In this document: piece by piece, positions 1 through 6,946 of the stretch | How positions within the stretch are numbered: position 1 is the stretch's first letter | How the letters are laid out: every line of letters starts with the position of its first letter | Notes under the pieces: generated by a model | What the model saw: the letters and a program-made list of their open reading frames with translations, nothing else | Told to the model about the DNA's origin: nothing | The model's database searches: none | Program-made: the position numbers and the translations under genes | Assembly: GCA_905236225.1 (NCBI GenBank) | Contig: CAJOPM010000043.1 | Span: 1 to 12,758 of the forward strand | DNA length: 12,758 nt | DNA from: an uncultured Eubacterium sp. | GTDB taxonomy: Bacteria > Bacillota > Clostridia > Lachnospirales > Lachnospiraceae | Direction of reading: 5' to 3'

Positions 1-9
1 AGTAGTATT

Positions 10-17
10 AAGGAGGG
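10..17 (+). promoter_or_regulatory. Strong ribosome binding site of the GH25 gene
   Basis: AAGGAGGG lies four bases before the ATG at 22. It fixes that start. The promoter must lie before the window. Confidence 0.85.
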
Positions 18-21
18 TTAC

Positions 22-1833
22 ATGAAGTCAAAGGGAGTATTTGCATTAGCGCTTATCGCCTCGCTTGGGTTGTCATTGATGGCGCCGGCAGGTGGGCAGG
101 CTGCTACGAGTAAGACTCAGTCGTCTGATTATGATACGCAGAATCTTGCGGCAGCGGTTGAGGAGCAGCAAGACGAGATTGAGCAGGCGCTTGATACGGC
201 TGATGATATATCATCACTAACAGCTGCATATGTTAGTGCAGCAGCTGCATATACGCAGGGATTAGAAGCAGACGGGATGCAAGAGGCAGGCGATGCTATC
301 GAGGAAATAATTGATGGCATGAGCGACTCACAGATAGAGCAGTATCAAGACACCATTAGTGCATACGAGGATGCGACGGCAGCGATTGATAGATGTGATG
401 CTTATGAGAGTGGAGAAATATCCACGGAGCAGGCTGTGGAAGATGGCATAGAAAATAGTTTCAGATATATCAACGGAACCCCGGTAGCCGAGGCACTCTC
501 TGATATAGCAGCAGAAGAAGGAACAGAGACATCCACTGATAATACCACGACGGTGGAGACGAGCGGTTTATTGGATGCAGTAGCAGATGCGCTTTCAATG
601 TCAAATGTAGGAGTGGTTTCAGTTAGCGCAGCCAGCACTCATGCATCTGATTCTTACAAGTATTCAGGTGTAGACGTAAGCTATTGGCAGGGCACTATCG
701 ACTGGGAGAAGATGGCAGAAAATGCCGACTTTGTAATATTAAGATGCAGTCATGGCAACGGCTATGACAGCAATTGGGATACGTATGCGGATGCATGTGA
801 GAAATATGGCATTCCTTACGGCGTATATCATTACTCGCTTGCAACGACCAAGGCAGAAATCAAAGCCGAAGTTAAGATGATAAAGACTCAGCTAAAAGGT
901 CATACGCCTGATCTTCCGATCTACCTTGATATGGAAGATGCTACGATTAAGACTATAGGAGCTTCAAAGCTTAGCGCCCTGGCAAAGGATTATTGCAAGA
1001 GAATGAATAATAATGGCTATAAATGCGGCGTATATGCATCGCTTAGCTTTTGGTATGCATACCTTGATTCATTTGCAAAGACTGATACGAATTATCACTG
1101 GATAGCCCAGTATGCAAGTTATTGTGCATACGCCAACGCAGATGATGTTGCACAATATGCTCAAAAAAACAGTTGGGCGTATTACAAAGATTATCACTAT
1201 TATGAGACATGGCAATATTCATCGACCGGCAAGGGCAGTACCTATGGCGTATCATCAACCTATATAGATCTCGACTATTGGTATGGCAGTCTTGATTTGG
1301 CCAAGCTTGCAACACCTGAAAATGTTACGGGCGGAGTTTTGCTCAATTGGGCCAATGTAAGTTCTGCAAAGAAATATTACGTGCAGCGCAAAGAAGCAGA
1401 CGGAAGCTTTACTACGATTGCCAAATTAACCGAGAGTGAATACATAGATACGACGGTAGCAAAGGGAACAACCTACACATACAGAATAAAATACAAGACA
1501 AAAAATGGGACAGTAGGTTATTCTAATAAAAAGAAAATTACCTATATTAAATATGTGACGCTTAAAAAAGCGACAAGCACAAAAAAAGGCACGATAAAGG
1601 TTAAGTTTTCCAAGAGCAAATACGCTACCATATGGAAGATAAAATATAGCAGATATTCGAATTTTTCTTCTTCTAAGACATTAAGGCTTGAAGGCAGCCT
1701 GCTAAATACTGCAACGATTACGGGACTTACATCTGCCGCAAAATATTATCTGAAGATAAAGACCTTTATGAAGGTGGATGGCAAAGCATACGGATCGGCC
1801 TTTAGCAATGTACTTGAGTGCACAGTTAAATAA
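22..1833 (+). CDS. Secreted GH25 lysozyme (N-acetylmuramidase) with fibronectin-III-like C-terminus
   Basis: Predicted to hydrolyse the beta-1,4 bond between MurNAc and GlcNAc in peptidoglycan outside the cell. Residues 1-28 form a signal peptide (MKSKG, hydrophobic core, cleavage near GGQA-A). Residues 30-205 are an acidic, Ala/Glu/Asp-rich helical stretch that I do not recognise. The GH25 barrel starts at about 214 with YSGVDVSYWQ (D218). It carries the family DxE pair in YLDMED (D303, E305, the likely catalytic acids), then WQYSS, and closes at YIDLDYW (413-420). Residues 430-515 and 516-603 are two fibronectin-III-like or cell-surface repeats; the second has the Tyr/Lys-rich pattern common in secreted Clostridia proteins. 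It could be an autolysin used in growth or division, or act on competitors. It is not phage-linked here, since no holin or phage gene is adjacent. Confidence 0.9.
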   Translation: MKSKGVFALALIASLGLSLMAPAGGQAATSKTQSSDYDTQNLAAAVEEQQDEIEQALDTADDISSLTAAYVSAAAAYTQGLEADGMQEAGDAIEEIIDGMSDSQIEQYQDTISAYEDATAAIDRCDAYESGEISTEQAVEDGIENSFRYINGTPVAEALSDIAAEEGTETSTDNTTTVETSGLLDAVADALSMSNVGVVSVSAASTHASDSYKYSGVDVSYWQGTIDWEKMAENADFVILRCSHGNGYDSNWDTYADACEKYGIPYGVYHYSLATTKAEIKAEVKMIKTQLKGHTPDLPIYLDMEDATIKTIGASKLSALAKDYCKRMNNNGYKCGVYASLSFWYAYLDSFAKTDTNYHWIAQYASYCAYANADDVAQYAQKNSWAYYKDYHYYETWQYSSTGKGSTYGVSSTYIDLDYWYGSLDLAKLATPENVTGGVLLNWANVSSAKKYYVQRKEADGSFTTIAKLTESEYIDTTVAKGTTYTYRIKYKTKNGTVGYSNKKKITYIKYVTLKKATSTKKGTIKVKFSKSKYATIWKIKYSRYSNFSSSKTLRLEGSLLNTATITGLTSAAKYYLKIKTFMKVDGKAYGSAFSNVLECTVK

Positions 1834-1836
1834 ATC

Positions 1837-1870
1837 AAAAGGGGGGACGGGATGACCGTCCCCTTTACTT
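1837..1870 (+). terminator. Rho-independent terminator after the GH25 gene
   Basis: An 8-bp perfect GC-rich stem, GGGGACGG (1843-1850) with CCGTCCCC (1856-1863), encloses the 5-base loop GATGA. It is preceded by AAAA and followed by a short, interrupted T stretch (TTTACTT). The T-tract is weaker than usual, so read-through into nth is possible. Confidence 0.75.
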
Positions 1871-1889
1871 ACGCTAAGAGGAAACAATT

Positions 1890-2510
1890 ATGAAAAACGT
1901 AGAGGAAATATTGTCGCGCTTAGATAATACTTACGGAAGAGATATACCGTGCTACCTTAATTATAACCATGATTATGAATTGTTGATAGCAGTGATACTA
2001 AGTGCGCAATGTACAGATGAGAGAGTAAACAAAGTCACGGCTAAGCTGTTTGAAAAGTACACAAGCCTTGAAATGATTGCAGATGCAGATGTAGAAGAGA
2101 TAGAAAAGTACATAAGAAGCGCAGGGCTGTATCATAACAAAGCAAAAAATATTAAGGGAGCGGCTATAGAGCTAATTAGCCGGTTTGATTCGAAAGTTCC
2201 AGATAATATAGAGGATTTGACTTCGCTTCCGGGAGTTGGCAGAAAGACTGCAAATGTCATACTCGGAAACATCTATAACATACCGTCGGTGGTCGTAGAT
2301 ACTCATGTAAAGAGGATATCAAATAGGCTGGGATTTACCAAAAATCAAGATCCTATGCAAATTGAATATGACCTTATGAAAGTCCTTCCAAAAGAGCATT
2401 GGATTGCATATAATATGCAGATAATAGCGTTTGGAAGAAGCATTTGTGCGGCAAGAAGTCCTAAGTGTCATGAGTGCTTTTTAAGCGATTTATGTCCTGC
2501 AAAAGAGTAG
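1890..2510 (+). CDS. nth: Endonuclease III (DNA glycosylase/AP lyase)
   Basis: Base-excision repair enzyme that removes oxidised pyrimidines and cleaves the abasic site by beta-elimination. Every key element is visible. The helix-hairpin-helix LPGVGRKTANVILG holds the catalytic lysine K119, and VVDTHVKR holds the catalytic aspartate D137. The C-terminal [4Fe-4S] ligands follow the exact C-x6-C-x2-C-x5-C spacing (C186, C193, C196, C202). At 206 residues it is a normal, full-length family member. An AGAGGA ribosome site precedes the ATG. It lies between the hairpin at 1843-1863 and the promoter at 2531-2559, so it is probably transcribed mostly alone or by read-through. No terminator with a T-tract follows it. 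Confidence 0.97.
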   Translation: MKNVEEILSRLDNTYGRDIPCYLNYNHDYELLIAVILSAQCTDERVNKVTAKLFEKYTSLEMIADADVEEIEKYIRSAGLYHNKAKNIKGAAIELISRFDSKVPDNIEDLTSLPGVGRKTANVILGNIYNIPSVVVDTHVKRISNRLGFTKNQDPMQIEYDLMKVLPKEHWIAYNMQIIAFGRSICAARSPKCHECFLSDLCPAKE

Positions 2511-2519
2511 GCTCATGCA

Positions 2520-2540
2520 GGCAACTTTCGTTGCCGAAAG
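2520..2540 (+). repeat. Two overlapping, mutually exclusive small inverted repeats at a promoter
   Basis: GGCAAC-TTTC-GTTGCC (2520-2535) and CTTTCG-TTGC-CGAAAG (2525-2540) are both perfect 6-bp inverted repeats sharing bases. The second covers the -35 box at 2531-2536. No T-run follows, so this is not a standard terminator. It could be an operator or chance. Confidence 0.5.
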
Positions 2541-2559
2541 GCCTTAATTGTGCTATTAT
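2531..2559 (+). promoter_or_regulatory. Sigma-A-type promoter with extended -10
   Basis: TTGCCG (2531-2536), a 17-base spacer, then TATTAT (2554-2559) preceded by TGC, an extended -10. Transcription would begin near 2566, just before the ATG at 2589. It is the only good promoter I see ahead of the six-gene run ending at 8401. Confidence 0.65.
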
Positions 2560-2588
2560 ATATCAATACGCAAATGAGAGGTGTTTAT

Positions 2589-3215
2589 ATGGCGATAACG
2601 TTAAGCTCCTTCCCGTTTCCCTGCCTGCTTGTCATACTGATTGGATTGGGTATATTTACGGTCAGGATGAGAGCGGTATCCAGAAAACAAGAAGAAAGAA
2701 CACAGAACTTTTGGGAATTAGAAGCCGAGGCGAATCACTCACCCAAAAGGGATATATCTAATCTTGACTACATTAAGATACCGGATGAGATAATATCATA
2801 TTGTGATTTGGAAGATGATGAAGTGCTTCGGGGAGTTAAGATAAACCTTGAGAAGCTTAAAGACAGTAATATTCTTAACCTTAGTGCGTATACTAACACA
2901 GAGCTTAAGAAAATGTATGGCGCGGCGAATCTTACGGCGCTTTGTGAATATGATGAGAATTTTATTTTGCTGATAAGAGCGCTGCAGACCCTCGCACTTG
3001 AATTAAAAGAAAAGCACTATGAAGAAGAAGCGTGCGCGGTATTAGAGTTTGCGATATCAATTAAAACGGATATTTCAGAGTCATACAAACAATTAGGGCT
3101 TTTCTACGTAAAGGAAGGCAAATCAGATGAGCTGGGCAATCTTAAGAGGCAGGCGGCAGCGCTGAGCAGCCCTATGCGCAGCAAGATTTTAGAAAATCTC
3201 GAAAGAATAGGATAG
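2589..3215 (+). CDS. Membrane-anchored TPR-like helical repeat protein, unknown function
   Basis: I do not recognise a named family. The 208-residue protein has one N-terminal hydrophobic segment (about residues 3-25, PFPCLLVILIGLGIF) followed by basic residues, which suggests an N-out, C-in anchor. The rest is a charged helical body. Residues about 125-195 read like two TPR-style helix pairs (YEEEACAVLEFAISI, then SESYKQLGLFYVKEGK). The ATG at 2589 is preferred because GAGAGG (2576-2581) sits seven bases upstream, and because an upstream in-frame GTG at 2550 overlaps the promoter -10. Three bases separate it from the VanW gene, so the two are co-transcribed. A scaffold or partner role at the envelope is inference only. 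Confidence 0.8.
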   Translation: MAITLSSFPFPCLLVILIGLGIFTVRMRAVSRKQEERTQNFWELEAEANHSPKRDISNLDYIKIPDEIISYCDLEDDEVLRGVKINLEKLKDSNILNLSAYTNTELKKMYGAANLTALCEYDENFILLIRALQTLALELKEKHYEEEACAVLEFAISIKTDISESYKQLGLFYVKEGKSDELGNLKRQAAALSSPMRSKILENLERIG

Positions 3216-3218
3216 GTT

Positions 3219-4808
3219 ATGTATAGAAATTCAAAAAAGAAAAGGATAATAGTAGGAATAATAGCCGGCGTTCTTGCGCTGATGATGATCATCACGCTTG
3301 TTGCCCCGGCGCTGGCAGCTGATGTAACAGCCAAAAAGACGAGCGACTCCACGCTCTCATCTTCGCAGCAGGAGGGGATCATCCCTCAAAATATCGTAAT
3401 AGGAGATGTCGGAGTAGGCGGACTGAGCATAGAGCAGGCAAATGAAGCCGTGAGCGAATATGTTGATGAGATACTCGATGAGAAGCTATCGCTGGTTGCC
3501 GGAGAGAATACCGTAAAAGCTAAACTTAAAAAACTCGGGACTACCTGGGAGAATACCGATATAGTAAATACTGCTGCATCGGTTACTACAACAGGTAATA
3601 TCGTAAGCCGATACAAGGCGCTTAAGGACTTGCAGCAAGGGACTATTACTTATGATATATATTTAGATGCCGATGAAGATGCAATCTATGATTATCTTAA
3701 AAGCCACGAGGACAAGATTAACACAGAGGCTGTTAACGCATCTCTTAAGCGAAAAGGAGGACAGTTTGAGATACTGGGCGGAACGCAGGGTGCAGCCATC
3801 AGGGTTGATGAGTCTGTATCTGCCATAGCGGATTATATTGAAAATGAATATGTCGAAGGGGGAAGCGTAGAGCTTGCGGCTGATATAACAGAGCCTGAAG
3901 GAACAAAAGAAGAGCTTGAAAAGGTTAAAGATGTGCTGGGCACGTTTTCGACCAATTATGGAAGCTCTACATGGGGAAGAGCACAAAATGTTGCCAACGG
4001 ATGCTCAAAGATAAATGGCTCAACAATATATCCAGGAGAGACATTTTCCGTATATGAAGCGGTATCGCCTTTTGATGCCGAAAATGGTTATGAGCTTGCC
4101 GGCTCTTACGAGAACGGCACCACGGTGCAGACTTATGGAGGCGGTATCTGCCAGGTTTCCACTACTTTATACAATGCAGTAATAAGGGCGGAGCTTGAAG
4201 TTGTAGAAAGACATAATCATTCTATGCTCGTAGCGTATGTTGATCCCTCTGCCGATGCGGCAATAGCCGGTACATCAAAGGATTTCAAATTTACAAATAA
4301 TTTAGATACGCCTATTTATATAGAAGGAACCACTTCGGGCGGCGTGATTACGTTTACGATTTATGGGGAAGAGACAAGGGATGAAGACAGAGAAGTATCA
4401 TTTGTAAGTGAGACGACTTCTACCACGGAGCCTACGACAAAATACGTAGCGTCATCATCGCTTTCGCTTGGTGCCACTTCGCAGGTTCAATCCTCGCATA
4501 CCGGAAAGACTGCAATCTTGTGGAAGGTGGTAACGCAAAACGGCAAACAGGTTAGTAAAGAAGAATTTAATACATCAACCTACAAGGCATCACCGACTAT
4601 AATTGAGGTAGGAGTATCATCTGAATATTCAGAAGCGAGTGCGATAGTTAAATCGGCGATATCTTCTCAAAATTATTCGACGATTAAATCGGCTGTAGCC
4701 AAGGCGAAAAAACTTATAGCCAAGAAGCAAAAAGAGGAAAAAGAAAAGCAGGAAGAAAAGAAGAAGTCGCAGGATACACAAAGCGACGATTTGGCTTCAG
4801 AGGAATAA
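3219..4808 (+). CDS. VanW-family membrane-anchored envelope protein with YoaR-like and G5-like regions
   Basis: This 529-residue protein has a basic N-terminus and one membrane segment (about 9-33), so most of it should lie outside the cell. Residues about 55-225 match the YoaR-like putative peptidoglycan-binding layout (IGDVGVGGLSIEQANE, then a second alpha/beta unit). The VanW domain spans about 245-375 and includes TYGGGICQVSTTLYNA with conserved C311, followed by ERHNHS. Residues about 385-465 look like a G5-type beta domain ending in TIIEVGVSS. The tail (about 490-529) is a Lys/Glu-rich coil. VanW proteins occur in some vancomycin-resistance clusters, but the domain's activity is not established and no resistance genes are here. 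The gene starts three bases after the previous stop, and its stop overlaps the next ATG (TAATG). Confidence 0.92.
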   Translation: MYRNSKKKRIIVGIIAGVLALMMIITLVAPALAADVTAKKTSDSTLSSSQQEGIIPQNIVIGDVGVGGLSIEQANEAVSEYVDEILDEKLSLVAGENTVKAKLKKLGTTWENTDIVNTAASVTTTGNIVSRYKALKDLQQGTITYDIYLDADEDAIYDYLKSHEDKINTEAVNASLKRKGGQFEILGGTQGAAIRVDESVSAIADYIENEYVEGGSVELAADITEPEGTKEELEKVKDVLGTFSTNYGSSTWGRAQNVANGCSKINGSTIYPGETFSVYEAVSPFDAENGYELAGSYENGTTVQTYGGGICQVSTTLYNAVIRAELEVVERHNHSMLVAYVDPSADAAIAGTSKDFKFTNNLDTPIYIEGTTSGGVITFTIYGEETRDEDREVSFVSETTSTTEPTTKYVASSSLSLGATSQVQSSHTGKTAILWKVVTQNGKQVSKEEFNTSTYKASPTIIEVGVSSEYSEASAIVKSAISSQNYSTIKSAVAKAKKLIAKKQKEEKEKQEEKKKSQDTQSDDLASEE

Positions 4809-5302
4809 TGAACTTAGACATTGTAATGGCCGGCTATTTATCGGAAGATGCAGCCTGCAGGATATATGAAGATAACAAAAATCTTATAGATAGCAAGCTG
4901 CCGGCATTTATGTTAAGGCAGCAGCTTATATCGTCGACGCCTGATGTGATGGCTGCGCCGGACGATGTTGTATATACGCTTGAAGATGGATTCTATCAGA
5001 GTCTTTATAAGATTTTTGATGACTTTGGATGCGGATTTGATATTTTTCTTAAGAAAATACCAATCAAACAGATAACTATAGAGATAATGAATATTAGTGC
5101 ACGAGATCCTTACAGAGAACCTACAAACAGCGCTGTATTAATACTTACGCCGCATTCGCAAAAGCTAATATCCAATCTTAATGAATCAGGATGCGTTGCA
5201 AATGTTATAGGTTATTTGACAAAGAGCAAAGATAAAAAACTTATAATAGATGGCAGGTGCCAGTATCTAAACAAACGTTACAAGGAGAGGGAAAACAAAT
5301 GA
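4808..5302 (+). CDS. Stand-alone C-terminal half of an AIR-synthase/HypE-like protein
   Basis: 164 residues with no membrane segment. The order of motifs (DIVMAGYLSED near the N-terminus, GCGFDIFLKKIPI, DPYREPTNSAVLIL, CVANVIGYLT, then KKLIIDGRCQYLNKR) matches my recollection of the C-terminal domain of Clostridia AIR-synthase-related proteins, called hydrogenase maturation factor in databases. Those run about 330 residues and begin with an ATP-binding domain, which is absent here: VanW coding sequence occupies the space directly upstream. A segment that in relatives reads like HDVTEGG is replaced by LEDGFYQ. The ATG overlaps the VanW stop by one base, and the stop overlaps the Lrp start by four. 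The frame is open and the reading is clean, so it is probably expressed. Its function is unknown. The family assignment is from motif memory, not a search. Confidence 0.7.
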   Translation: MNLDIVMAGYLSEDAACRIYEDNKNLIDSKLPAFMLRQQLISSTPDVMAAPDDVVYTLEDGFYQSLYKIFDDFGCGFDIFLKKIPIKQITIEIMNISARDPYREPTNSAVLILTPHSQKLISNLNESGCVANVIGYLTKSKDKKLIIDGRCQYLNKRYKERENK

Positions 5303-5781
5303 GAGAAAAAATCCTATCAATTATCCAGAATGACAGCCGCATGCAGATTAGTGAAATTGCAGCGATGATTGGAAAGAGTGAAGAGGAAGTATCCGCAGAA
5401 ATTGAAAAGATGGAAAAAGAACACATAATATGCGGATACCATACGATAATTAACTGGGAAAAGGCGGGCTCAGACAAGGTCTCGGCCATAATTGAAGTTT
5501 CTGTTACCCCGGGCAGAGATGTAGGATTTGACGATATCGCAGCTAAGATTTACAGATTTAAAGAAGTAACTTCTGTATACCTCGTATCGGGAAGCTTTGA
5601 TTTGCTGGTTACTGTAGAAGGCGAGGACTTAAAAGATGTAGCGCAATTTGTAGCACAGCATTTATCGGCAATGGAGTCAGTGCTTAGTTGCAAGACAAAT
5701 TTTGTGTTAAAGCGCTACAAAGAGCACAATGCAATACTTGAAAAAGGACAAAAAGACGAAAGGGTGCAGATGTTGTCATGA
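5299..5781 (+). CDS. Lrp/AsnC-family transcriptional regulator
   Basis: A 160-residue DNA-binding regulator that should form dimers or octamers and sense an amino acid or related small molecule. Residues 1-50 are the N-terminal helix-turn-helix (ILSIIQNDSRMQISEIAAMIG, with EEEVSAEIEKMEKEHII as the recognition part). Residues about 60-140 are the RAM/AsnC effector domain, with VTSVYLVSGSFDLLVTVEG as the typical core. The start at 5299 is chosen because AGGAGAGG (5283-5290) lies eight bases upstream and the ATG overlaps the previous stop (ATGA). It shares ATGA with the next aminotransferase gene, so the pair is translationally coupled. Control of that aminotransferase in response to its substrate is the natural guess, but no operator can be assigned. 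Confidence 0.93.
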   Translation: MREKILSIIQNDSRMQISEIAAMIGKSEEEVSAEIEKMEKEHIICGYHTIINWEKAGSDKVSAIIEVSVTPGRDVGFDDIAAKIYRFKEVTSVYLVSGSFDLLVTVEGEDLKDVAQFVAQHLSAMESVLSCKTNFVLKRYKEHNAILEKGQKDERVQMLS

Positions 5782-6935
5782 GAAATCCTTTATCAGACGT
5801 TATAGTTTCTATGCCGCCATCAGGCATCAGAAAGTTTTTTGATATAGTTACAGAGATGGAAGATGCCATATCCTTAGGTGTAGGCGAGCCGGATTTTGAT
5901 ACGCCCTGGCATATCAGAAAAGAAGGAATCAAATCACTTGAGCTTGGCAAGACATTTTATACCTCTAATTCGGGACTGAAGGAATTAAAAAATGAGATAG
6001 CTAATTATCTGCAACGCAAAATAGGCGTCTCTTATGATGCAAACAGCCAGACTTTCGTTACGGTTGGCGGATCTGAGGCGATAGATTTGTGCTTTAGAGC
6101 TATGTTAAATCCCGGTGATGAAGTGCTGATTCCGCAGCCAAGCTACGTGTCATATTACCCTTGCGTATTGCTTGCAGGCGGTCGTCCTAAGGTAATAGAG
6201 CTTAAAAGGGAGAATGAATTCAGACTTACAAGAGAGCAGCTTGTGGCAGCAATTTCGGACAAGACCAAGATATTAGTACTACCGTTCCCGAATAATCCTA
6301 CAGGCGCTGTTATGACCAAAGAGGACTTAGAAGCTATAAGAGACGTTATCATTGAAAATGATATCTATGTCTTAAGCGATGAGATATATTCCGAGCTTAC
6401 ATACGGAGGAGAGCATACCTCTATTGCTTCGCTTGAAGGAATGAAGGATAGAACTATAGTAATTAACGGATTCTCAAAAGCGTATGCTATGACAGGATGG
6501 AGACTTGGTTATGCTGCGGGTCCAAAGCTTATCATAGAACAGATGCTCAAAATTCATCAGTATGCAATTATGTGTGCACCTACCACCAGCCAGTATGCGG
6601 CAGTTGAAGCGCTGCGCTCCGGCGATGAAGATGTAGCACATATGAGAGATGAATATGACATGAGAAGAAAATACCTCCTAAACAGATTTAAAAAAATCGG
6701 TATGGACTGTTTTGAGCCGCGGGGCGCATTTTATATGTTCCCGGGTATTTCTCAGTATGGCATGTCATCGGATGAGTTTGCAAATAAACTCTTACAGGAA
6801 GAAAAAGTCGCCGTAGTACCGGGAACGGCATTTGGTAATAGTGGCGAAGGATTCCTTAGAATATCATATGCATATTCGATTGAGAATCTAAAAGAAGCAT
6901 TAGATCGAATAGAGCATTTTGTATCTAAGCTTTAA
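5778..6935 (+). CDS. PLP-dependent class I/II aminotransferase (aspartate/aromatic type)
   Basis: A 385-residue cytosolic enzyme that transfers an amino group between an amino acid and a 2-oxo acid. The fold-type I signature is complete. GEPDFDTP (36-43) forms the substrate entry, NNPTGA carries N173, SDEIYSE gives D201 (pyridine nitrogen) and Y204, and NGFSKAYAMTGWRLGY places the PLP lysine at K234. GEGFLRISYA gives R361 for the substrate carboxylate. Length and motifs match AspC/PatA-like bacterial enzymes. The exact substrate (aspartate, aromatic, alanine or other) cannot be read. It overlaps the Lrp/AsnC stop by four bases, which suggests regulation by that neighbour. Confidence 0.95.
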   Translation: MRNPLSDVIVSMPPSGIRKFFDIVTEMEDAISLGVGEPDFDTPWHIRKEGIKSLELGKTFYTSNSGLKELKNEIANYLQRKIGVSYDANSQTFVTVGGSEAIDLCFRAMLNPGDEVLIPQPSYVSYYPCVLLAGGRPKVIELKRENEFRLTREQLVAAISDKTKILVLPFPNNPTGAVMTKEDLEAIRDVIIENDIYVLSDEIYSELTYGGEHTSIASLEGMKDRTIVINGFSKAYAMTGWRLGYAAGPKLIIEQMLKIHQYAIMCAPTTSQYAAVEALRSGDEDVAHMRDEYDMRRKYLLNRFKKIGMDCFEPRGAFYMFPGISQYGMSSDEFANKLLQEEKVAVVPGTAFGNSGEGFLRISYAYSIENLKEALDRIEHFVSKL

Positions 6936-6946
6936 CTACCTTAAAT

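Noticed and set aside
22..1833. Prophage endolysin
   Set aside because: It has its own signal peptide and fibronectin-like repeats, and no phage gene is adjacent.
2520..2540. Hairpin as terminator of nth
   Set aside because: No T-run follows either hairpin, and the sequence overlaps a -35 box.
2550..2588. Upstream GTG start that would add 13 residues to the TPR-like protein
   Set aside because: It overlaps the extended -10 box and would lie upstream of the predicted transcription start. The ATG at 2589 has a good GAGAGG site.
2474..2761. 95-residue open frame across the nth end and the next gene
   Set aside because: It overlaps two supported genes in another frame and has no family features.
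3219..4808. Vancomycin-resistance locus based on VanW
   Set aside because: No vanH, ligase, vanX or VanRS genes are nearby. VanW-domain proteins are common in Clostridia without resistance.
5257..5298. Upstream ATG that would add 14 residues to the Lrp/AsnC protein
   Set aside because: The ATG at 5299 has AGGAGAGG at ideal spacing and the usual ATGA overlap, and the added residues do not look like the family N-terminus.
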